Assembly (NCBI GenBank): GCA_902386135.1
Contig: CABMIB010000101.1
Location: 106,994 to 170,993, forward strand
Origin: an uncultured archaeon
Lineage (GTDB): Archaea; Halobacteriota; Methanosarcinia; Methanosarcinales; Methanoperedenaceae
Reading direction: 5' to 3'
Length of the DNA: 64,000 bases
This document shows positions 8,596 through 18,114 of this stretch, piece after piece. The notes under the pieces are model-generated. The model did not search any database. It saw only the letters and a program-made list of their open reading frames with translations, and was not told the DNA's origin. Position 1 is the stretch's first letter. Each line of letters opens with the position of its first letter. The position numbers were made by a program, and so were the translations under genes.

Positions 8596-10992
8596 ATGGG
8601 TAAATATATAGAGGTCCAGATATCAAAACTGACAGAGGAACATAAAAAGGAACTGGTGGGTGCTTTTCTAAAAACGCAGGCAGCTTCCGCCGGTGAACAG
8701 AAGGTTGTTCAAGCAACAAAAGAGGTACAGACTATCCAGAAGACTCTCGGGGGTTATTCAGTCTCGGTTATTCCTAAAGTGAGAACTACGGACGGTCACC
8801 TGATGGACTGGGACAGGAACGCCATAATCAACCAGCTTCTTAAAGAGACAAGGCTCAGCGAGCAGTTCCACGGGAAGCCGGCAATCACGGAAGAAGAGGC
8901 GCGCGAGATAGCCAAGGAAACGGAGAAGAGGATAAAGGATATGAGCGTGAAGTTCCTCTCAGGTCCGCTCGTCCGTGAACTGGTCAATATCATACTTCTT
9001 GAACGCGGGCATACCGAGTGGCGGAACATCTCGACAAGGGTGGGAACGCCTGTTTACGATGCTTACAAGATAGACATGGGTACGGGTTTTGAGGCAAAGG
9101 ATAACGCGAACCTCCAGGAGAATGCCGAGACAAGCCATAAGAAAAAAGCGGATAAGATGAGCAAGGAGCAGTACCTTCTCATGCTTCCTCCGAAACTTGC
9201 GGATGCGCATCTGAACGGCGATATCCATATCCATGACCTAGAATACCTGGGTACACGAGCGTTCTGCCAGGACTGGGACCTGCGGTACTTTTTCTATTAC
9301 GGTCTCATGCCTGACGGCAGCGGCACAAAGGCGAGCGTCGCAGGACCTGCGAAGAAAGCTGAAGTGGCGATACTCCATGCAGTGAAGGCGCTTGGAAGCG
9401 CGCAGACGAACTTCGCAGGCGGGCAGGGGTTCTATAATTTCCTGACCTTTATAGCGCCTTTCTTTGAGGGCATGAGCTATGAAGAGATAGAGCAGCTCAT
9501 GCAGATGTTCGTTTATGAGATGACACAGATGATGGTAGCCCGGGGTGGACAGCTAGTCTTCTCCTCCGTCCAGTTGTCCCCGGGCATTCCCAAACTCTGG
9601 CGCGATAAGCCAGTCGTTTTTAAAGGCAAGATATGGGACGGCACGCAGTCGCCAAGGCGTACGTACGGCGAGTTCGAGCGCGAGGTGCGCCTGGGCTTTG
9701 AGGCGCTTATGAACGTGATGCTTAAAGGCGATTACTGGGGAAAGCCGTTCAACTTCCCCAAGCCTGAGGTAAGCATCGAGCCTGATTTCATGGAAGAGGA
9801 TGCGGAGTTCAACAGATCGCATCCCGATGTCCTGAGCTACGATGAATTGTATACCAAGGCATTTGAGCTTGCAGCCAAGTACGGGGCGCCGTATTTCGAT
9901 AACCAGTTACCCGAATACAGGGGCGCAGGAAAAGGCATCAGCTGCTACCAGTGCTGTGCATACAATTTCTCATCCTCGCACGAGAAAGATAACGAGTTTG
10001 AGGAGAAGCTGTTCTTCAGGGATGGGAAGCATTTCTCGATGGGTGCCTGGCAGGTGGTCTCGCTTAACTGCCCGCGAGCCGCATACAAAGCACAGAAGAA
10101 CGATGAGATGCTCTTCAAGGAACTGAAGCGTATGATGGACATGTGCATCGAGCTATTCAAGGTCAAGAGAACGTGGATGGATATCGTTATCAAGAGCGGC
10201 AGGATGCCTTTCGCTACCCAGAGACCGAAAGACCCGGAGACCATGAAGCGGGGCGAAATCGCTGTTGATCTCAAGGGGCTTGTGTACACGATAGGCGTTG
10301 TAGGCATAAACGAGATGGTGCAGCACCATACCGGCAAGCAGATATACGAGAGCGAGGATGCCCGCAGGTTAGCGATACGCGCCATGTTCGAGATGAAGTT
10401 CTATGCAAAAGAGCTGAGCGAGAAGTACGGCATGGAGATAGCCCTTGCGCGCACGCCCGCGGAAACAACGGCGCAGCGCTTTGCAGTATCAGACCTGTTG
10501 CATGCAGAGTACAGGAAGTGCGCAGAGCCGATCATCAAAGGCAACGTGCCTGTCGCGCTTTCGCGCATACATGAGACGCGCGACCTGCCTGTGTATTATA
10601 CTAACGGCACGCACGTACCACCGAGCGCGGATGTGTCGCTGCCGCAGCGCATCAAGCTTGAGGAGACCTTCTTCCCGATTGTGGACGGGGGCAACATACT
10701 GCATATCTGGCTCGGTGAAGCGGCGCCTGACCCGCACGGGCTCAAGGAGTTCGCCATGAATATAGCGAAGAATACGCAGGTCGGGTATTTTGCTTTCACG
10801 AAGGATATGACGGTGTGCATGGATGATTTCTATGTTGCTTCGGGATTGCAGAAAGAATGCCCCAACTGCGAGAGCGAGAATGTGGAGCATTTGAGCAGGG
10901 TTACAGGGTATATCCAGGCTGTCTCGGGGTGGAATGAGGGGAAGAAGCAGGAGCTGAAGGACAGAAAGAGGTATGGGGTAGGGGGGATGTGA
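8596..10992 (+). CDS. nrdD: Anaerobic (class III) ribonucleoside-triphosphate reductase
   Basis: The glycyl-radical enzyme that makes deoxyribonucleotides without oxygen. An ATP-cone regulatory domain lies near residues 60-155, followed by the NrdD barrel with HIHDLEY and the cysteine-rich ISCYQCCAYNF. The C-terminal glycyl-radical loop RVTGYIQ carries the radical glycine at about 771. The C-terminal metal site shows only one CxxC pair (CPNC). Two in-frame ATGs exist at 8590 and 8596. The GGAGG at 8584-8588 is only one base from the first and seven from the second, so 8596 is preferred (798 residues). No NrdG activase is adjacent; it must be encoded elsewhere. Confidence 0.95.
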   Translation: MGKYIEVQISKLTEEHKKELVGAFLKTQAASAGEQKVVQATKEVQTIQKTLGGYSVSVIPKVRTTDGHLMDWDRNAIINQLLKETRLSEQFHGKPAITEEEAREIAKETEKRIKDMSVKFLSGPLVRELVNIILLERGHTEWRNISTRVGTPVYDAYKIDMGTGFEAKDNANLQENAETSHKKKADKMSKEQYLLMLPPKLADAHLNGDIHIHDLEYLGTRAFCQDWDLRYFFYYGLMPDGSGTKASVAGPAKKAEVAILHAVKALGSAQTNFAGGQGFYNFLTFIAPFFEGMSYEEIEQLMQMFVYEMTQMMVARGGQLVFSSVQLSPGIPKLWRDKPVVFKGKIWDGTQSPRRTYGEFEREVRLGFEALMNVMLKGDYWGKPFNFPKPEVSIEPDFMEEDAEFNRSHPDVLSYDELYTKAFELAAKYGAPYFDNQLPEYRGAGKGISCYQCCAYNFSSSHEKDNEFEEKLFFRDGKHFSMGAWQVVSLNCPRAAYKAQKNDEMLFKELKRMMDMCIELFKVKRTWMDIVIKSGRMPFATQRPKDPETMKRGEIAVDLKGLVYTIGVVGINEMVQHHTGKQIYESEDARRLAIRAMFEMKFYAKELSEKYGMEIALARTPAETTAQRFAVSDLLHAEYRKCAEPIIKGNVPVALSRIHETRDLPVYYTNGTHVPPSADVSLPQRIKLEETFFPIVDGGNILHIWLGEAAPDPHGLKEFAMNIAKNTQVGYFAFTKDMTVCMDDFYVASGLQKECPNCESENVEHLSRVTGYIQAVSGWNEGKKQELKDRKRYGVGGM

Positions 10993-11244
10993 TGTTGTGA
11001 GGAGCCGTAATGTTTGCGAATAGAGCCATAAAGTCTGCGAACGTAGCCACCAACAGCTTCAGGAATCAAAAGTCAAAATTCTGATTCAATTAAAAACCGA
11101 TAAAAAATGATTCTTTAAAAAGAGGATAAATGCAATCACATAGACGTGTTCAAAATAAAGTTTGTAAAAATGGGATAGTAGAGTTTCCTAAAGAAGGAAC
11201 GTTCGACTAAAAATTAATTTTGACATACAGAAAAACAAAAGACA

Positions 11245-13371
11245 ATGACAATAGAAAAAAGGATAACCAAAGACCTTGAAACCATACAAAAAAAGGACGC
11301 GCAAAAATGGTTTCAGCAACTCGTTCAAAAGAGCGAGTATGTTGGAGAACTTTTCTCCATAAACTACGAAAATGCTAAAGTCCAAATACACGACAACGAG
11401 AGACGAAGGGTCGGAGGAATACCGAGTTTGAGTTTTCTCATTGCCACACGCATTGACCCGGATAATTCAGAGATTGATTTCAAAGAGGAGGACGCTTCAT
11501 TTATTCTACTTCGAGTAATGGATGCAGCACAATTACCAAATAGTTCAGAAGCAGAAAGAATAAGAGTTGAGACCGCTCAGCGGGTTAGTGGAGATACTGA
11601 CAGGCATTGGGACGGAGACGGAATAATGGACGCAAAAACACGTGTCTATTTAGGTTATGCTGGAGTTCAATGTAGAATCATTGGAACATTTTATCTGGAT
11701 ACATCAACCGAAGAACAAAATGGAAATAGTCGGTTGCATTTAAAATTTGGTAGCGATCTCTCCAACTTTTATCCGAATAGAGGACTAAAAGTTTACAAGC
11801 CAAATGGCAAAGCACTGGAACTTATAGTAAATTATACAGACCCGAGTAATAGACAGGAGCATATCGAAAAATATGGAACAACCGAAAACGTGAAACTTGG
11901 GTTCATAAGGTATGCATCAACCAACAGGAAATTCCAAGAGATTGATGATGTTCCTATTCATATCTACCCTGCTGATCTGCTATCTCAGAAATCTGCATTA
12001 TTCGGCATGACCAGAACAGGTAAATCGAATACCACCAAAATCATTGCAAAGTCGGTTTATGAATTGCGCTATCCTACTGAATCAGGGAACAAGGGATTAA
12101 GAATAGGCCAAATCATATTCGATCCTAATGGAGAATACGCAAATGAAAATGCACAGGACAAAGATGGTAACGATAATCCAAACGCATTAAAGAACATTTG
12201 GGAAATACACAAAGGCGCCAATAAAGCAAATGAAGTCGTTACCTATGGGATAACCAAACACCCAAGTGACCCTGACCGTATTTTAATGCTACTGAATTTC
12301 TATACAGATGAAAACCTTCAGATTGGTAAAGAAATCATTGACAATATTTTTGCGGATGATAAAATTACTTATATGAAGAACTTCCAGCAAATTGCATTTG
12401 AAGCACCTGACCCGGGAGACCGCAGTGCATTGACAAGATATAATCGAAGGGTATTGGCATACAGAGCAGTATTGGCAAGGGCTGGCTTTAAGGTTCCAAG
12501 CGGCTTGCGCGCAAGCACAGCAGGACTATTCAATCAGGATTTGATAAAAGCAATGCAGACTAGCCAGAGTGATAACGCACCCGAATACCTATCCGCAGCA
12601 CAAGTTTTCTCTAACCCAAACCCAACTTGGGGACAGCTTGGAAACGCCTTTGAAGCATTGGACAAATTCATCCGAGATCGTAAAAGTGGTTATCAGGCAT
12701 TTGAAATTGAATATGTAAATAAGCCCAACGGTTCAGGCAACAATTGGGCAGATGAGGATTTGAAGAAAATCATCGGAATCTTCCAGTACCCTAACGGAAC
12801 AAGGAAAATTGGAAAGGCAGCAGCCCAACACAGTGCGGATACAGGAAATGATTATGCAGAGGACATTTACAAACACTTGGTTGCAGGTAAACTTGTTATT
12901 ATTGACCAATCTAGCGGTGAGCCAGAATTGAACAAGTCATCTGCAAACAGAATAATGACTAATATTTTCCGAGAAAATCAGAAAAAGTTTATTCAGGGAG
13001 TAACTAACATCCCTGAAATCTTGGTTTACATTGAAGAAGCACACAACATTCTTCCTGCTGGAGGTGACTTGGATTTAAGTAATATTTGGGTCAGAACAGC
13101 TAAGGAAGGAGCAAAATACAGAATTGGGATGGTTTATGCCACCCAAGAGGTCAGTAGTATTCAAAAAAATATTTTGCGGAATACTGCAAACTGGTTTATT
13201 GCTCATTTAAATAATACGGACGAGACTAAAGAACTCTGTAAGTATTACGATTTTGCCGATTTCGAGCAATCAATAAGGCGTGCACAAGACAAAGGATTTT
13301 TACGAGTGAAAACATTGAGCAACCCATTCGTCATTCCTGTACAAGTAGATAAGTTTAATGTAACTGCCTAA
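11245..13371 (+). CDS. HerA-family hexameric DNA translocase ATPase
   Basis: HerA proteins are FtsK/HerA-superfamily ATPases that pump DNA, classically with the NurA nuclease in archaeal end resection; mobile versions occur in defence loci. This 708-residue protein has an N-terminal barrel-like region (about 40-110) and Walker A FGMTRTGKSN with K260. A Walker B VYIEEAH lies at about 595-600, followed by the sensor/finger region ILRNTANWFIAHLNNTDE. A long insert of about 330 residues separates Walker A and B. The next gene encodes a NurA-like nuclease 11 bases away, and a DNA methyltransferase follows. Base composition is visibly AT-richer than argS or nrdD, which suggests acquisition. Chromosomal HerA is usually shorter (about 500-600 residues), so this is probably not the housekeeping copy. 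Confidence 0.88.
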   Translation: MTIEKRITKDLETIQKKDAQKWFQQLVQKSEYVGELFSINYENAKVQIHDNERRRVGGIPSLSFLIATRIDPDNSEIDFKEEDASFILLRVMDAAQLPNSSEAERIRVETAQRVSGDTDRHWDGDGIMDAKTRVYLGYAGVQCRIIGTFYLDTSTEEQNGNSRLHLKFGSDLSNFYPNRGLKVYKPNGKALELIVNYTDPSNRQEHIEKYGTTENVKLGFIRYASTNRKFQEIDDVPIHIYPADLLSQKSALFGMTRTGKSNTTKIIAKSVYELRYPTESGNKGLRIGQIIFDPNGEYANENAQDKDGNDNPNALKNIWEIHKGANKANEVVTYGITKHPSDPDRILMLLNFYTDENLQIGKEIIDNIFADDKITYMKNFQQIAFEAPDPGDRSALTRYNRRVLAYRAVLARAGFKVPSGLRASTAGLFNQDLIKAMQTSQSDNAPEYLSAAQVFSNPNPTWGQLGNAFEALDKFIRDRKSGYQAFEIEYVNKPNGSGNNWADEDLKKIIGIFQYPNGTRKIGKAAAQHSADTGNDYAEDIYKHLVAGKLVIIDQSSGEPELNKSSANRIMTNIFRENQKKFIQGVTNIPEILVYIEEAHNILPAGGDLDLSNIWVRTAKEGAKYRIGMVYATQEVSSIQKNILRNTANWFIAHLNNTDETKELCKYYDFADFEQSIRRAQDKGFLRVKTLSNPFVIPVQVDKFNVTA

Positions 13372-13382
13372 TTTGAGTATTT

Positions 13383-14768
13383 ATGGGATTTGAAAACGAA
13401 TTTGCAAGTTATGAACCGCTCCGCAGGATACTGGACAGCCCCAAAGTCCAATCACTACAGAATAGATTGCGAGTAAGGAAAAGAGACGAACAGGAAAATG
13501 AACAAGAAGAATTTGAAGACAGCATCATTAATAAGTCGGACATGACGAGCGATTTCATTCCTGACTACGTTATTGCAATTGATGGAAGTTACCAGCCAGC
13601 AAAAGCCGAAAACGGATTTCCCGGTGCAGAGTTTGGTTATATCACCATTTCTGCAGTTCTAATAATTGAAAAATCCGTCCGGGAATTCGCCAAGCAAGAA
13701 TTTATTGACCCAAAGAAGTTCAGGGAAACCGAGAAAGCATCTACCATTGATACGGTAATTCCCGGCTGTAATGTCATTATTGAAGGTGAGAAATCAGCCA
13801 AAGCATCGATGCGTAGAGCGTTGTTTGAGGAACTTCAAAACACAAGAGTGTTTGAAGAAGGCGAAACTTTATTGGAAACCTATGAACACCTTTTTCGAAT
13901 CAAACTCAAAAAGGATAGAGAACTTGGAGATAGAAATAAACCAGGAAGCCCTATTGATGGAGTTGACCAAAAAATGACTTACGATTTTGGTCAATATACC
14001 TGCCCCCATAGTGGAGAACCATTGTACTCGACAGATGCAATGCGCTTACACGAACTAATGAATCCGAGTGGCACAAATGGCGAAATGTACGGCCAGATTA
14101 TGCAGATGTTTGAGAAGCTCTGGCTTATTCACATCTTGAGATCATTTGAGAAAAAGGATTGGCTAACCCTATTGGATAGATTTGCCTTTGTACTTGATGG
14201 CCCGTTGGCTTGTTTCAGTACTTGGTCTTGGATGAACAAATCTATCATTACAGAACTTGCTCGAATAAACAAACTCCAAAAAAAACAGACGGAGAAAGAC
14301 CTTTTGATATTCGGCATTGAAAAATCAGGCACTTTCTACAATCACTTTGAGGAAGTTGATACAAAAGTGGATGGCACAACCGATCGCTTTCCGAAACAGT
14401 CGGCGTTTCTGCTTTCAGATGACTACATCAAAAGGAATATCATATTCTCTGAAAGCGATAAGCCGTATGGTCAAGATACTTATTTCGGTAGGAAACTGTT
14501 TTACAAGACAAAGACAGGATATAGAATTGTCCCTGTACTTGCCTTCTTCAACGACCATCAGCATAATTTGGAAACAGCAAGAGCAGACCAGTACCCAAGA
14601 TTGGCTGATTTAATGAATGTGCTTGATGAATTGGTTTCCAGCCGCTATCCCAACTCTGTTTCACCGTTGGTCTCCGCACATGCAGAAGCAGCTATTCCAT
14701 TGAATCTTGGCAAACGAATCTTTGAAGATATTGCAAGAGAAATCCGAGACAAATCACTACAGCAATGA
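13383..14768 (+). CDS. NurA-like nuclease of the HerA cassette
   Basis: NurA is a 5'-3' and single-strand nuclease with an RNase H-like fold that is threaded by HerA. This 461-residue protein shows the first metal-site motif VIAIDGSYQ (D67), a second acidic strand FAFVLDGPL, and a C-terminal LVSAHAEAAIP, in the order expected for a NurA domain. The nuclease domain carries inserts and an N-terminal extension of about 60 charged residues, making it longer than typical archaeal NurA (about 300-400). It begins 11 bases after herA and overlaps the methyltransferase start by four bases (ATGA), which indicates translational coupling. The function within a methylation-linked cassette is inferred: cleavage of unmethylated DNA or resection of invading ends. 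Confidence 0.82.
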   Translation: MGFENEFASYEPLRRILDSPKVQSLQNRLRVRKRDEQENEQEEFEDSIINKSDMTSDFIPDYVIAIDGSYQPAKAENGFPGAEFGYITISAVLIIEKSVREFAKQEFIDPKKFRETEKASTIDTVIPGCNVIIEGEKSAKASMRRALFEELQNTRVFEEGETLLETYEHLFRIKLKKDRELGDRNKPGSPIDGVDQKMTYDFGQYTCPHSGEPLYSTDAMRLHELMNPSGTNGEMYGQIMQMFEKLWLIHILRSFEKKDWLTLLDRFAFVLDGPLACFSTWSWMNKSIITELARINKLQKKQTEKDLLIFGIEKSGTFYNHFEEVDTKVDGTTDRFPKQSAFLLSDDYIKRNIIFSESDKPYGQDTYFGRKLFYKTKTGYRIVPVLAFFNDHQHNLETARADQYPRLADLMNVLDELVSSRYPNSVSPLVSAHAEAAIPLNLGKRIFEDIAREIRDKSLQQ

Positions 14769-15883
14769 TAAACGTTGAGGACATATTAAAAGGATTTAAA
14801 ACTCCTGAATCTCGCTGGGCAAGGTTCGGACCTTATTATGCTATGTTCCCTCTTGACTTTGCCTTTGAAGTAGTTAAGCAGTACTCAAAAGAAGGCGACT
14901 ATATAATTGACCCGTTTGCGGGTAGATGTTCCAGTATTTATGCCGGTGGCGTTTTGGGTCGCCACAGCTTAGGAATTGAAATCAATCCTGTCGGTTGGCT
15001 TTACGGAACTGTCAAACTCCAACCTGCTGATAAAGCAGAAGTAACCGACCGCTTATTAGAAGTTTACTCCAAAAGAAACGACTTCAATCTAGCAATTGAG
15101 AGAATGCCTTTATTCTACCGAATGTGTTACTGCGATGAGGTTTTAAAATTTCTTTTATCAGCACGGCAGCATTTGAGCTGGAAAAGGAGCAGCATTGATG
15201 CAACGCTAATGTCAATATTGTTGGTCTATCTGCACGGTAAATTAGGTGAAGGACTCTCCAATCAAATGAAGATGACCAAAGCAATGGGCATCAATTACTC
15301 AGTGAATTGGTGGAAAAAACACAAACTGACAAAACCACCAGAAATCAACCCTGTTGATTTTGTCATAAAGAAATTGGATTGGCGATACGAAAAGGGAATG
15401 CCAACAGTATTCGACAGTAAAGTATTTTTCGGAGACAGCACTACTGAATTAGACAGAATTGTTCAGAAAGTACAGGAGACTGACATTCGTTTTTCGTTAC
15501 TGTTCACTTCTCCACCCTACTGCTCTGTGACTGACTACTACGCTGACCAGTGGTTACGACTGTGGTTGCTCGGTGGACCAGAGATACCGAAATATAATCA
15601 GGAGAAACACAAAGGACGTTTTGTTTCCAAAAAGGACTATTACAATCTCCTTGACACCGTTTTTGGTAATTGTGCCGCTTTAATGGACGAGAACAGTACA
15701 ATCTACGTTCGGACAGATAGACGCGAATTTACTTTCAACTCAACACTTGAAATCTTGCAGATACACTTCCCGAAACACAAGACAGAAATCACTGATAGAC
15801 CATTTAGAACGAGAACTCAAACGGAAATACATGGGAATACTTCAAATGAGACTGGTGAGATTGATATTATAATGACGCGTTGA
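14765..15883 (+). CDS. DNA methyltransferase of the HerA-NurA cassette
   Basis: A 372-residue SAM-dependent DNA amino-methyltransferase. The SAM-binding motif I reads DPFAGRCSS (D49-S57) and the catalytic motif IV reads TSPPY (248-252), which is typical for N4-cytosine or N6-adenine methylation. The order motif I, about 190 residues, motif IV resembles the alpha arrangement, with the middle as a candidate target-recognition region. It overlaps the nurA-like stop by four bases. The pairing with a translocase and nuclease suggests self/non-self marking, as in restriction-modification; which strand, base and site are modified cannot be told from the sequence. Confidence 0.85.
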   Translation: MINVEDILKGFKTPESRWARFGPYYAMFPLDFAFEVVKQYSKEGDYIIDPFAGRCSSIYAGGVLGRHSLGIEINPVGWLYGTVKLQPADKAEVTDRLLEVYSKRNDFNLAIERMPLFYRMCYCDEVLKFLLSARQHLSWKRSSIDATLMSILLVYLHGKLGEGLSNQMKMTKAMGINYSVNWWKKHKLTKPPEINPVDFVIKKLDWRYEKGMPTVFDSKVFFGDSTTELDRIVQKVQETDIRFSLLFTSPPYCSVTDYYADQWLRLWLLGGPEIPKYNQEKHKGRFVSKKDYYNLLDTVFGNCAALMDENSTIYVRTDRREFTFNSTLEILQIHFPKHKTEITDRPFRTRTQTEIHGNTSNETGEIDIIMTR

Positions 15884-16327
15884 CAATGCAGACACACAGT
15901 CATATACATTGGCTGGCTGTACAAGCCAGCACACAAATCGCTGGCGTTCCCTTGCCGACAACAAGCCCATCCTGCGCCGTTATAAGTACAGCCGCAAAAT
16001 AAATCCGCGTTTATCTGCGGTTTGTTTTTTGCGGAAGCGCCGGACAGTAAGGATTCAGACAGGATTAACAGGATGGACAGGATAAACCTATCTACTAATC
16101 CAGTTAATCCTGTCCAGTCCGGCTCTTCTTTTAGCGCGGCGCCGGTCATTAATTGTTTTAAATTTATAAAATTATAGCCAGCTCAAAATTCCAGCCCAAA
16201 AAATACTCATATTTCGCCTTCAGCGCCGCCATCGAACCAAAACCTGATACCTCCATTGGAAAGCTCCCATATGGCGGAATCATAATATTTTCTCGGATTT
16301 TATCGACAAAAAGAAAAAAACTTTGAT
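15884..16327. repeat. Intergenic repeat region after the methyltransferase
   Basis: No convincing gene. It carries copy A of a dispersed repeat (listed separately). Downstream, the minus strand has a 39-codon open frame (16164-16283) ending at the segment TTTATAAAATT that recurs near 18630, so it may be a decayed gene end carried within the repeat. An inverted GGCTGG/CCAGC pair lies near 15910. Confidence 0.6.
16015..16115. repeat. Dispersed hairpin repeat, copy A
   Basis: Bases 16015-16075 match 18360-18420 with about five mismatches in 61. Inside, GACAGGATTAA at 16058-16068 is mirrored perfectly by TTAATCCTGTC at 16104-16114, so the unit can fold into a long hairpin. The core unit is a run of AACAGGAT-like words. 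Confidence 0.8.
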
Positions 16328-17077
16328 TTAGACAAGTGATAATAACCTCGTAATGTTATCTCTTACTGCTTCCTGGCCCATTCCATTATACATTTCCACT
16401 GCATCGCGATTTTCTGGGATTCTCCTTAAACATTCCTTGAGAAAATAAAAATCTTCAAGTTTTTCTCCAAGAAAATTTATTTCAAGTTCTCTCCCTCCAT
16501 GCGCAGGGTCGATAAGTGCAATAATATCCGCATAATCTTTTATGAGTTTGCCCTGTTCCCGGAACATATCATCACTTGTTTCCTCTTCTATTCGGTATAC
16601 CCTATCCCATGAAGCTTTTAATTTAAATAATAGCAAAAGAGACCGAGTAGGTACAGTCATGGGAATACTTATTATATCCTTTGCGGTAGTCTGACCATTC
16701 AGGCTATCAAAATTTAAATCTTCATCCCTTCCTTCAAATTTATAACGTTCATCTCTGTTTCCAAAATCAATTATTATACCCTGACCATAATCAGTAGGTT
16801 TATAGACTGAATGGACTCCTGGAATGCGATAGTGATCATAACCACGCTCTGCAGCAATTAAATATCGCATTAAACTGTCTTTAGTATCTCTGTTCGTAAC
16901 AAGATCGATATCTATAGAGCCAAGCCATGGATTATAAGCGTATACGGCCCATCCACCCACAAGTACAGTTAGTGGATTTTCTGTAGGCTCTCCACGCTCT
17001 CTGACCCAATTTAATACAAACCTGAGTTCTTCAAGAGACGCAGCTATGATCCGTTGGTCTAAATCAAATCGAGGCAT
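16328..17077 (-). CDS. AbiEii-like nucleotidyltransferase (toxin candidate)
   Basis: A 249-residue member of the nucleotidyltransferase fold. The motif VLVGGWAVYAYNP at 38-50 followed by SIDIDLV gives the GG and the D56-x-D58 catalytic pair. Type IV AbiE toxins of this fold modify tRNA or transfer nucleotides and arrest growth, and are neutralised by the partner AbiEi. The start ATG overlaps the 3' end of the upstream gene by 14 bases, in the antitoxin-first order usual for AbiE. A C-terminal helical region (about 150-249) could be the AbiEii-type cap. A plain NTase with another role is possible; the pairing raises the toxin reading to likely. Confidence 0.75.
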   Translation of the reverse strand: MPRFDLDQRIIAASLEELRFVLNWVRERGEPTENPLTVLVGGWAVYAYNPWLGSIDIDLVTNRDTKDSLMRYLIAAERGYDHYRIPGVHSVYKPTDYGQGIIIDFGNRDERYKFEGRDEDLNFDSLNGQTTAKDIISIPMTVPTRSLLLLFKLKASWDRVYRIEEETSDDMFREQGKLIKDYADIIALIDPAHGGRELEINFLGEKLEDFYFLKECLRRIPENRDAVEMYNGMGQEAVRDNITRLLSLV

Positions 17078-18071
17078 ATTTGTCTACCAATGATTTTGTA
17101 ACATCCCGTCCACTATATCCTAATCCGGCCAGATCAAGCAGTGTCTGACCAGGGGAAACAACCTGAACACTTTCGTTTTCTCTTGCATCATCAAAAACGT
17201 CTCTATCCGGCGCATATATTCGTGCCTTAATTCCCTGCTTATCAGATTTAAACGTCTTCATGAAGAAATCTATTTCTTTTTTTTCAAGATACAGATAAAC
17301 GGAATCATGCCTGATAACATAACCTGTATATAATCCTCCGGCCGTGTAGCTTGTAAAGGCGAATTTAATCCCTTTATTCTTTAACATATAAGTCAAATTC
17401 TGAGCAGCTTTAAACGCATCATCGTATTCGATATTGATTTCTCCAACAAATAGATTCTCAAATGGTCTTTCCCAGCCAGCACCATTCAGTAATTTATTGA
17501 TATCAGAGATACCAACATAATTCCCATTTTTAGTCACAATTCCCTGGCTTATCAAACTCTGTATTGTGGCATACGCCCAACCATAAGATACATTCTCCAA
17601 AAGAGATAATTGCCTTATAGATGTCATTCTCTCTTTCAAGAGTCTTGTGATCACTTTCCATGATTTTTCTGACGTGATTTTGATCTTGTTTGGAAAATAA
17701 TCATATTGATGCGTAGAGAGACCGATATTATGAGGAATAAGAACTAATTTAATGCCTATCTGGTTTGCAACCTCTTCTACGATAGGTGGGATGATCTTAC
17801 TTGCAACCACAAGAGAGGTTTTAGATAAATCTTTGCCCTGTTTTAGTAGAAGCTCTTTTAATAGAACTAGCCGGGCTATTGTATCGACTCTTACTTTGGA
17901 CTTTATCTCAATAAAGTATTTATTTGTTTTATCTTCGATAACTAAGTCCACTTCTATAGGATTCCACGCATTATTGAAAATAGGTTCTTTTATGACAACA
18001 AAACTATCGCTCAAGTTTAAGTTTGCACGTAGTATTTCGAGAAGCACCTGGTTATTTTCTGAGTTATTCAT
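17064..18071 (-). CDS. AbiEi-like antitoxin/regulator with PD-(D/E)XK-like N-terminal domain
   Basis: A 335-residue protein with three visible parts. Residues about 1-130 look like a restriction-endonuclease-like fold: D42 in IEVDLVIED and E55-I-K57 in FIEIKSKV give a D-X12-E-x-K signature. Residues about 145-200 look like a winged helix (TSIRQLSLLENVSYGWAYATI). The C-terminal part (about 205-335) ends in GQTLLDLAGLGYSGRDVTK, like AbiEi C-terminal domains. It precedes and overlaps the nucleotidyltransferase gene. A perfect inverted repeat lies about 70 bases upstream, consistent with autoregulation as in AbiE. Whether the nuclease-like domain cleaves DNA is unknown; it may only bind. Confidence 0.72.
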   Translation of the reverse strand: MNNSENNQVLLEILRANLNLSDSFVVIKEPIFNNAWNPIEVDLVIEDKTNKYFIEIKSKVRVDTIARLVLLKELLLKQGKDLSKTSLVVASKIIPPIVEEVANQIGIKLVLIPHNIGLSTHQYDYFPNKIKITSEKSWKVITRLLKERMTSIRQLSLLENVSYGWAYATIQSLISQGIVTKNGNYVGISDINKLLNGAGWERPFENLFVGEINIEYDDAFKAAQNLTYMLKNKGIKFAFTSYTAGGLYTGYVIRHDSVYLYLEKKEIDFFMKTFKSDKQGIKARIYAPDRDVFDDARENESVQVVSPGQTLLDLAGLGYSGRDVTKSLVDKYASI

Positions 18072-18114
18072 GATTTTATGTTAGATTATCTGTATATACT
18101 GATATGTATTTAAA

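Noticed and set aside
16164..16283. 39-codon minus-strand frame after the methyltransferase
   Set aside because: Too short, no ribosome site, ends within a repeat. Mentioned only as a possible decayed gene end.
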